64,000 nucleotides of DNA, taken from NCBI GenBank assembly GCA_036345935.2, contig JADWOT020000009.1, positions 12,958,959 to 13,022,958 on the forward strand. Reading direction: 5' to 3'. The notes beneath the pieces were generated by a model that was not told where the DNA came from, made no database searches, and was given only the letters and a program-made list of their open reading frames with translations. Of the stretch, positions 1 to 12,020 are shown piece after piece. Source of the stretch: Taenia hydatigena. Lineage: Eukaryota > Platyhelminthes > Cestoda > Cyclophyllidea > Taeniidae. The translations under genes and the position numbers were made by a program. Numbering within the stretch: position 1 is the stretch's first letter; each line of letters opens with the position of its first letter.

Positions 1-1340
1 CATTATCCATGCTTCCACTGGCCTCTTTTAAGCCACAATGCAGTCGGATAGTTCTCCTCATCGGACAATCTCTGGAGTCACAGATGTGAGCGGAGTAAGC
101 GTTCTTTATACTTACTGATGGCAGGTCCACCTCTCTTCGTCATGCAGAAGTTTAATGAACACATTGCTCAAATTAATTGTGTGAAGTTGATCGCTTCGTC
201 CTCCATATTGGAAGCAATTTTAATTGGATGCATGCTACCTCTAGCCAATGACATGCCAGCTCGTTGAGCCTTCCTCTGTGTGTCCGATTAACAAGCATTT
301 GTGCACCAGCGTAAGTCGTGGCAGTATAGTAATGGTTGGCCTTTCACAACACCTTGTCAAATATGCTGTGCGTGTGGTGCTGGTCTAATGTGCATGCTTT
401 ACGCCTCATTTAAATGGGATAAACAATGTGAAATTCAACGGTGAATAATCTCTGCTTAATGCGAAAATTAATTCGTACTACTTATAACTCATGAATTTAC
501 AAATATACAACCAATTACAAACACAAAAATGTATTTAAATCAGGGCATTTAATCAGTCGTAGGGATTTGTGCTTAATGCAACTATCCCCCATCACCTGTA
601 CTCTTGATGCGCAACAAAGAAAGCAGTCCCGACAAAAACCGCCAAGTCAAATTTAATCAGATTATGAAGATGCGAAATCGTTGGCAAATACCGCATTCCC
701 GAAAGAAAACGAATAAATATACACCTGCAGTATGCAAAAGCATCACCTGACCAGGTGGTGCTTGAAGCAAGTGACTGAATCAATTGCTTCACCGTTTGAA
801 AGCCAGCTGCCTGCTCACTACTGTCACGCTGCACGTGCTAAGCATGCAGTGACGATGTTGAGGTGCAGTTCATTGATGGATAGATCTGTGCGAAAATTGC
901 TGGACATCTCTAGAAGGAGGCGTGGTGCACTGAGTTTCGTCCTCATGACACCGCAACGTACGACGGTGCTGACGATGGTAGGAGCAGCATTGCCGACTCC
1001 GGCGGACAACAGCAATATGTTGTAGACACCATGACCTTCCATCCAAACACTGAATGATGGAAAGGAGAGAACGAAACGGAGGGGTAAATGGACAGCCGAG
1101 GGTGCTTTCGTCGGCAGAGTGAAGTGGGGAAGGTGGCCAGCACTTGGTAGAAGCAAATGCCACCATCAACCAACTCCTCCTTCTTGGCTAGCCGCTGGCC
1201 GTGCAAGCGGGTGCATGAACAGCAACAACAACAATTGCGGTGTACGTAACAACACCCTCCGCATAGTGCAGATGCTGCATTAACGAGAGGGACAATCTCA
1301 CCAACTAGTCCTGCTGTGAGTTGGTAGGAAGCAAGCGTTT

Positions 1341-1376
1341 CCCTCCTCCTCCTCCTCCTCGTCCTCCTCCTCCTCC
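1341..1376. repeat. (CCT)n microsatellite, interrupted
   Basis: A run of CCT triplets broken once by a CGT. It creates an apparent Glu-rich frame on the minus strand that is compositional and not evidence of a gene. Confidence 0.9.
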
Positions 1377-1485
1377 ATTAATATCGCATACAGTTGCTTA
1401 ATCTGTGCCGGTGAGATCGTTGACGTTAAGGCCATGCAAGTGCATCGGTTGCATTGGTGAAGAGTCCGTTTTGCTTCTTCGTTCC

Positions 1486-1525
1486 CTCTTCTTCTTCTTC
1501 TTCTTCTTCTTCTTCTTCTTCTCCT
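1486..1525. repeat. (CTT)n microsatellite
   Basis: About a dozen CTT triplets ending in CTCCTC, followed by an ATT/ATA-rich segment to about 1560. It gives an apparent poly-Ser frame on the plus strand and poly-Arg on the minus strand. With the CCT run 110 bp upstream it forms a long polypyrimidine-biased patch. Confidence 0.9.
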
Positions 1526-2362
1526 CTCATTATTACAATTACTATTATTATTAATATTTCTCTTCTTCTCCTTCCTATTCGTAAAATGAAACTCACCACT
1601 ACACCGCCAAATCGAACGCAATTACCGATTATTTTTTGCTATTTGCTCTGCATTGCATCACGGGTGCACACACATACACACCCATACACCAAACGTGTGT
1701 CATGTTCGTTCTTTGTGTCTATGCAGTGAGTTAGGGAGCTTTGGATGGAAGCAGACTACAGAATTTGTTTGCCAAACCAAGATAACACATGCACATCGTT
1801 GCATGGGAAAATAAGGCAGCGCATTGATTAATTGGAATCATTGCAGTGTGATTCCTCCAGTGCTACGACGGAGGCGCAACCAGACATAGTGCACGCGAAT
1901 TCTGTTACGAAGCAGAAGCATGTTGGGTGGTGGATGGATGGGTGGCTGAATGGCAACTCCACCTCAGAAACACACGTTCCTTCTCCTCCTCCTCCATTAA
2001 TACTAGCATGCTGTGAACTGACAAGCATTCCTTTCCTCAACACCATTTACTATTTCACCATTAGTGTCCCATGGACGCTACCTCCTTCTCCCTCCTTCTT
2101 ATTTGGCCTCCTGGATGGTTGGAACCCACGTCAAGCCTTAATCTTGCTACTCGAGGTGTTAACGTAAGTGCGCCTCTTTTGTGAAAAAGCACCCACTACC
2201 AAGCACCATGTTAGTACAATCGACAGCAAGCTCGAAGTTCGAATGCATAAATGGCAGGTTGCGCGTGAAGTGATGAGGTATTGCATATGGCAAGATTAAG
2301 CTCAACGTTGTTGTAAATCAGCTCTGCTACAAGGCACATGAGTAATGGAATTAGAAGTGCAC

Positions 2363-2990
2363 AGTGTAATACTTTGCTTGTTTGAACTACCGACGTTGGT
2401 CAGGGTCACTGAGGTGGCCAGATTGCTTTAGCTTATTCCCCTCTGCCCGTTGAATACACATATTCTATTCAAGTATTCTGCCTTCTTTTGTCTTCAAGGG
2501 ACCCTCGGGACGCTTCATTGGTGGCATTAGACAGCAAAATCGACACTATGGGCCTTCTATTTCGATTTCTACCACCTGCGAAAGAGGTATATGTGCTACA
2601 GATGGGAGTATCTCTGACCTCCCGTAGCAGAAGGGCTAAGAACGGCGGCCGGCATCGGCATCTACCCCATCCCCTCTTCCACAGGAAAGCTATTAACAAC
2701 TAAAGCAACACTAGCCATGGACCATCTAGAAAGGTTTCGTCCCAAAGATTACCCTAATATACTTGCTTAAGGAGATGGGCGTACTAACACCTCCCCACGG
2801 ACAAACTGATAGTCGGCAGAACCACTTATTCTGAACTTCGTTCCCAGGCCAAACAAAATTCCGAGTCTAGTGAACTGCCGAGAGGGATCACTGACTTTGG
2901 TGTCAAGCATCGCCTCAACCACGTCAAATATCGACGACTGGGATGGTAAGCTCGTGGGTGCTTGTTGCAGCACTGACTACGTTGTGATGG
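2363..2990 (+). repeat. Fold-back element 1, left arm
   Basis: The reverse complement of this arm is found at about 3666-4345. Diagnostic matches include the inner end (GCACTGACTACGTTGTGATG against CATCACAACGTAGTCAGTGC) and the outer end (GTAATACTTTGCTTGTTTGA against TCAAACAAACAAAGTATTAC). Similarity is clear but imperfect, with small indels, so the structure is old. The left arm lacks about 40 bp that are kept in the right arm and in the third copy at about 3050-3210. No transposase frame is visible. Confidence 0.85.
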
Positions 2991-3049
2991 CTGACGCGTG
3001 AGGTGTATGAAGGGGTTTGTCGGGGGCGATGCTAGAAAGAAGAGAGGGA

Positions 3050-3210
3050 CAATGTAGTGCTTTGCTTGTTTAGACTATCGGATTCGGTTAGGGTCACAGA
3101 GGTGACCATGTTGCCCTAGCTGCGTAGGCTGGCCTCCAAGCCATACCAGCAGCTCACTTCCCACTGTCCGTTGAATATGTACCTATTCTACCCTAGTATT
3201 CTGCCTTCTG
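3050..3210 (+). repeat. Third, partial copy of the fold-back 1 arm end
   Basis: Lies inside the loop, in the same orientation as the left arm. It repeats the arm's terminal section from the TTTGCTTGTTTRRACTA motif to the TATTCTGCCTTCT motif. It keeps the segment around GGCTGGCCTCC that the left arm has lost but the right arm retains. This points to nesting or repeated insertion of one family. Confidence 0.75.
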
Positions 3211-3665
3211 TACAATTGGTTTTGTCGCTTGAACTCCTATCAAATCCACTGTTTTATTTGCTACGCATTTTTAAGAAACGATGATAGTTCACCTTACTGT
3301 AATGGTCGAGGGAAAAAGAAGGAATGTGAGTAAAAAGGAGGAGGAGGATGTATTGTTGAGACATCAGCGTTGAAGAAATAAAAACAAAGCTGAAAATGGC
3401 ATATTCGCTATCGGCATCGACGCTATCATCACATCTCTGGGTGTCCCTTCCACGTACAACGCAGAACCAAGGAAGAAAACTTGGATGCAACTGAACAGAT
3501 CCTGCTTCATCCGGTGTCGGACACTTCATCACCAAGGCCAAATTGCTTATCACTTTGCTCCTTCTGCTTGTAGATAGACGTGTTTGTGCAGTGTATGTGC
3601 ACATTTTAAAATGGAATCTCCCTAGCTACGGTACTATTGTAGTAGTTAGGCGGAAAAGAAACTAA

Positions 3666-4345
3666 GCATCACAACGTAGTCAGTGCTGCAACAAGCATCC
3701 ACGAGTTAACCATGCCAGTCGCCGACAATCGACGCGATTGAAGCCAGGCTTCACACCCACGTCAGTGATCCCTCCTGGTAGTGCATTGAACTTGGAGTTT
3801 CATTTGGCCTGGGAACAAAGTTCAGAATAAGAGGTTCTGCCCACCATCAGTATGTCCGTGGGGAGACGTTAGCACACCGACCTCCTTAAGCAAGTATATT
3901 TAGGGCAATCCTTGGGACAAAAGCTTTCTAGGTAGTCCATGGCTAGTGTCGCTTCAGCTGTTAATACCTTTCTTGTAGAACACGGAGATGGCATAGGTGC
4001 CCAAGGTGGGTGTCGTTCTTAGCCCTTCTGCTATAGGAAGTCAAGGATACTCCCATCCAAAGCACATGCACCTCTTTCGCACCGCTGCAATATGCCACCG
4101 ATGGTATGGATCGGGATAGATACCCTATAGAGTCACGTCCGCTTTCCGCTGCCACCAATGTTGAGCGTCGAAGTTCTCTTGAAGACAAAAGAAGGCAAAC
4201 TACCAAGGCAGAATATAAATGTTCAACAGGCAAAGGAAATGAGCTGTTGGCATGGCCCGGAGGCCAGCCAGCACAGCTAGGGCAATTTGGCCACCTCTGT
4301 GATCCTGACCGAAACCGGTAGTTCAAACAAACAAAGTATTACAAT
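3666..4345 (-). repeat. Fold-back element 1, right arm
   Basis: Inverted copy of 2363-2990, slightly longer because it keeps segments deleted from the left arm. The loop between the arms is about 675 bp. Open frames on either strand of this arm are mirror images of those in the left arm and show no protein similarity that I recognise. Confidence 0.85.
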
Positions 4346-5549
4346 GGGGCTCGGTATTTAGTGCTTTTTTCACAAACGCCGAACACAAGTCAACAGATGT
4401 AGTAGCAAGGCGTAGGGCAATGCTTTGATGGCGCTTGAAAGCCAGCAGCACCTGAGCCGTCGACAGTCTTAGCGACATTAGGGAGATGAAGTGCGTTCTT
4501 GATGTCGTTCCAACCTTACTTACTACCCCATACATTCATACGCATATGCATTTCAGAAACTTACTTTGACCATTATAAAGAAGGAAGTTAAGTTATTTCA
4601 TTTAGTAGGTGTTATCACGTGACAATTTTTTGATATCACCTTGGTTAACTTCGCTTTATGCAACTGTCGTGAGCCAAAAGTAGTCTTTAGGGAGCTAGAC
4701 ACTTGCTGCACAAAGTCAATTACGTGCCAACACCTTCAATCTAATATGGAATTTGATACTCTTTTGCAATTTTAGAATACGCGTTTACTAGCTTTCCGTA
4801 AGTGAAAAAGAAAAGCATAGATATCCTGACCATATGAATAAAATGTACTTTTGTTCAGTGACAGTCACGTAGTTGTTGGTAAAATATGCAAAGGGAATGC
4901 TAAATTTCGGGTCGGGTAGTTAATGATGAAAGGGGTGCATTCACGGTGGTCGATTATGTTTTACTTTACGAGAGCTGATATTAAAATCGTTCTCAATGCT
5001 AATCCAATTTGTCTTGCCCATGTCATATGAAAGTTGATGGACGGATTATTGAAAGGTGTGCCAATAACACGTTTAGATTATCGGATCGTCCGTTCTGGGT
5101 GTAAAATTTTGAAATAAAGGTTAAATCATGCCTTCGTCATCAATATTGGAGCATTTAGTGGCGCATGAGACATTTCGCCACCTCATCATGGTTTGATTTT
5201 CGATAAACCATCTCCTTCTCCACCCTCGGCTGCCAATTTTCGTTGCTTTCCTCAACGACCCTTTAAGAATTTCGCGCTAGTGTAAAGGTACGTTGGAGTT
5301 AGTACTTGGCAGACAATGCTGATGGCGACGAGCTCACACAATACGTAGCGGTCAGGAGCGTAAGGAATTAAATTAAGATGCACATGAATTGAAATCGTTA
5401 TAGTGATAACACAACCCACTAATTTTGGCACCATGATCTCTAAGGAAAACATCCTGGACCCAAAGCAGTGGTTGCAGTTCTCATCTTGGCTGCAACTCTC
5501 TGTGCAGGACATGCAATAAGCGCCTATAAGTATTTGTGAAATAATATTC
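4346..5549. other. Unannotated stretch between two fold-backs
   Basis: AT-rich sequence with no supported exon, RNA gene or repeat. Stops are frequent in all frames. Nothing further seen. Confidence 0.5.
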
Positions 5550-6110
5550 TGCTAAAATTGTGCACATAATGTAGGAGTAATGACTACTCTATACCGCAAC
5601 ATGCTTTTAAATCCAAAGAACTCTTGATTCTTCTCAATGCTTTACAAATTTGGACCCCCAACGACGGGCTCTGCATGACGCAGTCCTACCACAACACACT
5701 GGGCCAGATAAATTGCATACTTTTCGTTTCCACTCAATGGCTTGCAGGTAACTTTTTAAAGGTAGCGCTTGTGATCCCACCAAGCATTATGCGAATTGAT
5801 GGCTTCTTACAAGTATGACCACATGAGATCTATTTGCTCGAGTGATTACAACCAGCAGCTTGATAAAAGATGGGCATGAGATGTACCATATGATGCGCAC
5901 TCGTGATATCTACAGACCACGAAACCAGTTGCTAGAACGGAGTTGACTGCATCTGTGTGCACTGACCATGACATTGATTAACGTGTGCTGCTGCTGCTGC
6001 TCCATTCTAAACCCGATCACAATATTGTTGACACATGTCAACTCTGTTTGTGACTTGCGGTCACCCACATCATGCGACTGAGTAAAGTGATACCATGCAT
6101 TATTAGACGA
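5550..6110 (+). repeat. Fold-back element 2, left arm
   Basis: Its reverse complement is at about 6605-7145. Strong matching blocks are GATTACAACCAGCAGCTTGA / TCAAGCTGCTGGTTGTAATC, CAGTCCTACCACAACAC / GTGTTGTGGTAGGACTG and TGACTTGCGGTCAC / GTGACCGCAAGTCA. A (TGC)n tract at about 5987-6000 is mirrored by (GCA)n at about 6720. The arms match best near the loop and decay outward. No coding capacity is seen. Confidence 0.9.
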
Positions 6111-6604
6111 AATGCATGGAGTAAGACTGGACGCTTAACTTGCAAAGGAGGATAACTGCATTCAAAAATTTAATTGTTGACTTATGGCATCTACACGTTA
6201 GCTTTGCAAAAGACTATGACATTTGGCCGATTAAACTCAAGCAAATTTTACGGATTCGCAGGATAGCAATGCTGAATTATGCTTCATCGGAATAGATGTT
6301 AACTGCATTATTTAAGACAAGATCAGAATCTTACGCAAGGCTTTGGCTTGCATCAAACTGATCACATAGCACATAAATGCTAGGCTCATTTAATCTACAC
6401 TGCTAAGAAATTCCGTCCAGTGATCGTAAATCAGCTGAGACGATTGTCAACTAGCCGATTGCTATGTACTTTTGCAGACCTAAGGTGTGGGTGTGATTAA
6501 TTAATTCCCTTTGAAATTTCATGTGCAGACATCATCCCCTACAGCTTATGTGTTTCGTCGGACCGGTTCGACCCCATGCGTGTGCTACAGATTGCATGGT
6601 GCCA

Positions 6605-7145
6605 CAAAATGTGACTTCGTCTTTCTAACATTCTACTCAACCGCATGGTGTAAGTGACCGCAAGTCACAAACAGAGTTGATATGTGTCAACAATATTGCG
6701 ATCGGGTTTAGAAAGGTGTAGCAGCAGCAGCACACGTTAATCAATGTCATGGTCAGTGCAAACAGATGCAGTCAACTCCGTTGTAGCAACTGGTTTCGTG
6801 GTCTGTAGATATCACGAGTGCGCATCATATGGTACATCTCATGCCCCATCTTTTATCAAGCTGCTGGTTGTAATCACCCTAGCAAATAAATCCCATCAAT
6901 TTGCACAGTACTTGGTAGGGCAACAAGCAGCACGTTGTGCAAGCTTTTCTGTTAGTTCCTGAGGGAACTGAAAGGAGTAAAGTGTAGCCGATCAGGAGTG
7001 TTGTGGTAGGACTGTGTGATGCACAGTCTTCCGGAGGAGGATCGAATTTCTAAAGTATTGCAAAGACTCATGAGTGCGCTTGGCTTCAAACAGTATGGCA
7101 CGATGTGGAAAGGCTAGCACTCTCATAAAATGTGCATAATTCTGA
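6605..7145 (-). repeat. Fold-back element 2, right arm
   Basis: Inverted partner of 5550-6110, with a loop of about 500 bp. The loop contains a GGTTCGACCCC string at about 6565 that resembles a polymerase III B box, but no tRNA fold could be drawn around it. The element is unrelated in sequence to fold-back 1. Confidence 0.9.
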
Positions 7146-10100
7146 CAGAATTCTAGTGCATAAATAGTTACAGGCTCTTAGCGCATGCCGATCGCGAAGA
7201 ACTGGGGCCAACATGAATTCTGTATGTACTGTTTTGAATCCGGGTAATTTGTCTTAGATATCAGGATGCCAAAATTTGTAAGTTGCATTATTATTCTGTA
7301 GATCATCGCTTATATGCATCACAACTAATTTCTATACGCTCTCAATCTCCGTACATCGTGTGAGCTCGTCGCTGTTCGTATCATCTGTCAAATACTAACA
7401 CTAACGTACCCTACCACTAGCACGCTTTCTTTCAAAAGGTCGTTGGAGCAAACCATGAGGATTGGGGGTAAATGTTGATGATGAGGCGGCACACGCATCA
7501 AACTATGCTGTTATGGTCAAATACCCCATGACGAGAGCATTGCTCATATTTTGCATCTGAATGTTATGCTGCGAATGGAGACTTGCTGTGTTTGTTTTAA
7601 CACCAAGCGGGCGAACCTTCCGTTTAACTGCACGATTCATTCTTCCATCACCCGTCTGTCTATTAACTCTTTACCACATTCGGACAAAACAAATGAAATC
7701 AGCACTAAGATTGATTTCAATGCTAAGGAGTATAAAGTGAGACATGCTTGCATACAGTGTGAGTCGCATAGCTGACAAATGCACTTCTGTTGGCGGTTAC
7801 CAAGCTTGAATTGGAGTTTTTAATGTTGCAAGTATTTACTACGTACAGTGGAAGGCTGAGTATAGGGTTGGGTTGGAATTGCGTAGACAAACCGTTGGTA
7901 AATAAAGCTGCACATCAAGAACGGACTACACAGTTCTATATGGCAAGGATTCGGTAGGCTAAGAGGAAGACAGGTGGATGGACGAATTAACAGATTTAAG
8001 CATGAAAATCTGCGATTTCTCTAAATGTTGTCGAATTGCCATTGATCCGGCCTTAGGCGAAATAAAAAAATCGGAAACTTGAGCGGACTGTTAGCGGTTT
8101 GTAGAGTAGCTCCAAATGTCCAACAAAACAGTCCTGGTGGCACACTTTGAGACTGCGGAGAGGAGGGAAAGGAGATGACACCGGAATGCATGGCCTTGAT
8201 TAGGGGAAGGAGGTAATTGGAATGACCGGTTGTCGGCGAGATCTCGCGCCTTTACTACAACAAGGCTCCTTGATTTGGACTATATATATTATGCGCTATG
8301 CAAAGTTGAATGTTGCTGCTGACTAGAGTAGCTTGCGTAATAAGTCTGCAACGTTACTGATTTCGCCACTGATGAACGACGTAATTTACATGTCATATTA
8401 ACCGCCATGCTTTCACAAGTTAGTCCCACCCTCATCTACATTCTTGCATCCACAATAGCCTGCATATTACCATCGAACTTATCAGAAAGGCACTAAGCAA
8501 ATACGAGTTTTAAGAAAAATGCGTGCCTCTCTCACTGCTTTTCGTGCGTTGATTTCAAAATTCCTTTGTAAAGTTGAATCTTTATTCCTTCCTTAACTGC
8601 AGAACATTTGGCTTCTGCTTTTACTATGACCATCTCATTTGGGTTTTCAATCCATTTTGCTAGTGCCTTAGTTTGTCAGATCTGTTCTGCTCAACTGTTA
8701 ATGATGCAATGAATTGATCTTGAAACATGCTCCTTTTGCGTCTGTAATAGGAGGCACTCATGCAACTGTAGCGGTTTGGCAGCAATGTTCTCGCAGAAAA
8801 CGAGGAGGTTATGTAATAGCCTTAGAAAAATTGAGCATCAGTATCAAAATTTTGTGAAATGTATTAGGGTTTCTTTATTGTTAGGCCTTAGGATGATTAT
8901 GAAAAATTTCACCATTAATGATAAGTCAGCGGCATTCTGAGGAGGTCAAGCATGCGCAGAATTGGGATCGCAACGTGGCATCATGACAACGTGGCTACTG
9001 TGTATGCGCTCACGCCTTGACTGATGGCTCATGAGTTCACGTTGGCTCAGTCGCACGTTTACTAGTGACATTCATGCTTTCACATTGATCCTCATCATTT
9101 CTCGTCCTTATTCAACTTCTTTTAGTTTAAGCTGGATGCAGAGTTGGCTGCTGACTTGACCTGCATCACCGTCACCAATTATCATGAGGCGCAATCGCTG
9201 AATAACATGCTAATGCTTCGTGTTGGACAGATTTTGCATTAGTTATGGCGCACTCACCGGCCAGTTGAGTTTATGCGTGTGTCCTCATTGATATTGCAAT
9301 GAGGTAAAGTCGAAGAAAGAACATGCTACCCACGACCGCATGCAAGCAGTGAGAGGCCATTAGCATGGTTTAAAGGCCGTATCGTAAAGCAAAGGCACAG
9401 CTTCCATAGATTGAAATGTTCGTGAAGCCGAACACATCAAAAAACCACCAGACTATTATGTAGGGTCTATACTCTCTCAAGACACGGTCTTTTAGCAATA
9501 CGTTACTTAGACGAGAGACCCGCATACGATTTAAACGATTCCATGGGTGTGAAATTTTGCCTAATAACGAATGCAATGTCCCATAGAGCAGTAACAAACG
9601 ATGGTACTCAACAGCTGAACAGCTATGTACCGGTGGTGAGTGACGCTTCACTTCTAGCTATGCCCGATTTCCTTTAATCCTAACGCTATCCCCATACATT
9701 TGTGCTGTTGATACCTCATTCCATGATTGGCCAATGTGTGTGTGCGCTTGCCTTGGAAAGCAACGGACCGTCTATTGGAGCCTCTACAGCTAACAGAGCA
9801 ATGATAAACCTCCCTCTGCAAAACATATTGATGCCTTTACTTAATGATAGCCATTTCTGTGGTTGTTAATGTGCATAATTAACTAAATATTGGTGATTTG
9901 TGAAGATAATTGTTTTTGGCGTGCAGTTCAAGCAGTGATTGCAGCTATTTGTAAAGGTGCTTAGTCCATTCAACTTGTGTATTCATGGACTTGCCAACAA
10001 TTCAAAATTGATAGCTTACTTCTGGCCATGCACATTAGTGGTGCCGCTCATGGCTACCATTGGGAATTCGAAGAGTAGACTTCATTACTCTCAACCATAA

Positions 10101-11711
10101 AATCTGCCGTTAGAAGTGAAGCACACGCACCGAATATGGCGGACAAGATGCCACGTAATGCACCACAAAGATGGTGTGCAGGTGTTGAAAATATCATGGG
10201 TGGCGTACATTGCATCGGAGGAAAGTGAACAAAGCAGCTGGTAAGCAGACCTGTCAACAAATCAGTCATGCTCGTGTTACATATTTTCAGTGTCAGGTCC
10301 AACGATCAATGCGGTTGGCAGATCAAAATTTAACAATCTGGTTTCTGCAAATCTGCTTGTTTTCACGGTGTTACACTTGCGTGAGCAACCTCGTGAGTGT
10401 GTGCAAATTAGCCATTGACAAACTTGCACCGAATCACATGGTAGAAGGTGGGCGCTGCATTGTTGGATCAGACGATCTTACCAGAGTCCACAACTCAGTC
10501 AATCAATCAGCTCACTAGCTCATGCAATAGCATGTGTGTGTGTGTGTGGGTGAATGCACAATTTGCTTCGTGGATTAAGAATGAGCCATCCCATTGGCCC
10601 GCAACGCATTTATAAGTATGGACGTATGGGCTGTGATGGCGGATTATTTCTAGGTGAGAGATGTTACCTCATATCTGCCTCCTTCTCTTGGCAACATCCA
10701 TTCTGCAGGGAATTTTCGTGGTGGCAAGCGGTAAGTTACCATCTTGTACTTGACTCAAATCAGCACATGCGCAGATATGTTCAGCAAACTCAGGCATTTG
10801 ATAAAGTAGCATATTCGGCAGGAATGAGAAGTAGGTACCAACATGCAAACAACTAAAAAGCGCTAGAGCTTTCTCAGCTTGCATCACATAACATTTCAAG
10901 CAAGTCAACTTAGTAGCGCTAAGCGGACTAGCCTATATCCGTGGTGTTTACCTCTCGCCATTCCATCCACGTATTTTGTGTTAATAATTATAATGCCTTT
11001 GAAATTATGCCTATCTCGTGGTAAGGGTAAATTTGCCTAGCCTCACATGCACTTTAATGCAGCTATTTACATGGCGCATGTGTGGAAGGAACACGGGGTA
11101 CCTTTGTGTCGTGGAAGGTATCTCAAATGCAGCTGACTAACAGAACCGTGCAGATTGTGCAGGCATTACCATTTACCAGTTGTCTGCCAAATCACAGGCC
11201 CTTGTGCATCCATCACTCCTTGAACTAATAGTCCATGTTGAAATAGAAACTACCCCAACGTGTAATGACTGACTGTCTAAACACCTTTCGCCAACTGCCA
11301 CTGGCGTGCAAGACAGGCAGTAGAGCCAACCTTTTCATGTACTTTCCAGTAGTTTGCACCTTTGAATATACAACTGTGTTAGCGTTGAGGAATGCAGCGT
11401 TTATTTTGCGGTCTAAACGAAGCTTGGGTGGCCTCAGTTACAAAATTTGCGCAATGCGGATCATCTTGTTGAGATAATAACCTGTTCGTGACATACACCG
11501 CGAGTGCATGGACTAGTATTGCTCGACACTTAGCATCTTGACTAACCCATTGCAGATTTAAGCAAGACGTACAAGCCTACCTTTTTCAACATTGTTCTTA
11601 GTCATTCGTTCATCCACGTTGATGCTAAACCACTTCCATTGGAATGAAGTCGCAACGACCTCTCTCCTCCCTTAACACTAATATCGACTCGGTGCTCTTT
11701 CACTTGTGCAG
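7146..11711. other. Unannotated stretch upstream of FN3 exon
   Basis: No exon, RNA gene or large repeat could be supported. A short (TG)n run is near 10.54 kb. If the FN3 exon at 11.7 kb belongs to a plus-strand gene, this is most likely intron or upstream intergenic sequence. Confidence 0.45.
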
Positions 11712-12020
11712 ATCCCAGTGCTCCACAGAACGTGCAAATCAAGGTTACTAGCTCTAGCTCGGTGCGCGTGACGTGGGAGCCGCCAACTGAACCACAAGGT
11801 CTCATTGTTGGCTACGCGGTCACTTGGTATCGCAACGGTAGTTATAAGTACAGGTTTCGTGCCACCTCACCCACATTCGCTGAGATCGTGTACTTACGGT
11901 CTGGCGACACCATTTCTGCCTTTGTCAGTGCACTCATTAAAAGCAACGATCCAGAGAGAGGGGAATACAAGGGCACCGATAGCGAAATGGTGACCGTAAC
12001 CATACCACGTTCGAATGAAA
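11712..12020 (+). CDS. Fibronectin type III domain exon
   Basis: A 309-nt internal exon with a clean acceptor (CTTGTGCAG) and donor (AAA|GTAAGT). Both boundaries are phase 1, so it codes one removable domain of about 103 residues, the usual arrangement for FN3 modules in extracellular and receptor proteins. The translation begins DPSAPQNVQIKV and continues with VRVTWEPP, the conserved first-sheet Trp, then GYAVTWYRNG, the Leu/Arg-rich middle and a closing VTVTIP strand. These are FN3 hallmarks. No neighbouring FN3, Ig, transmembrane or phosphatase exon was recognised for kilobases on either side. The parent could be a cell-adhesion molecule, a receptor phosphatase or another FN3 protein; which one cannot be told. 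Confidence 0.85.

Larger units (their letters stand above)
1..2362. other. Unannotated stretch, no supported gene
   Basis: No exon with convincing splice sites or protein-family similarity was seen on either strand. Open frames here are short and overlap in several frames, as expected by chance. The only structured parts are the pyrimidine-rich simple repeats between about 1.34 and 1.56 kb. A decayed extension of the fold-back that starts at 2.36 kb may reach to about 2.17 kb, where a short match to sequence beyond the right arm (about 4.36 kb) can be seen. Confidence 0.5.

Noticed and set aside
1298..1621. Arg-rich and Glu-rich frame on the minus strand
   Set aside because: Produced entirely by the CCT and CTT microsatellites.
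6530..6600. tRNA gene in the loop of fold-back 2
   Set aside because: A B-box-like GGTTCGACCCC is present, but no acceptor, D or anticodon stems could be paired.
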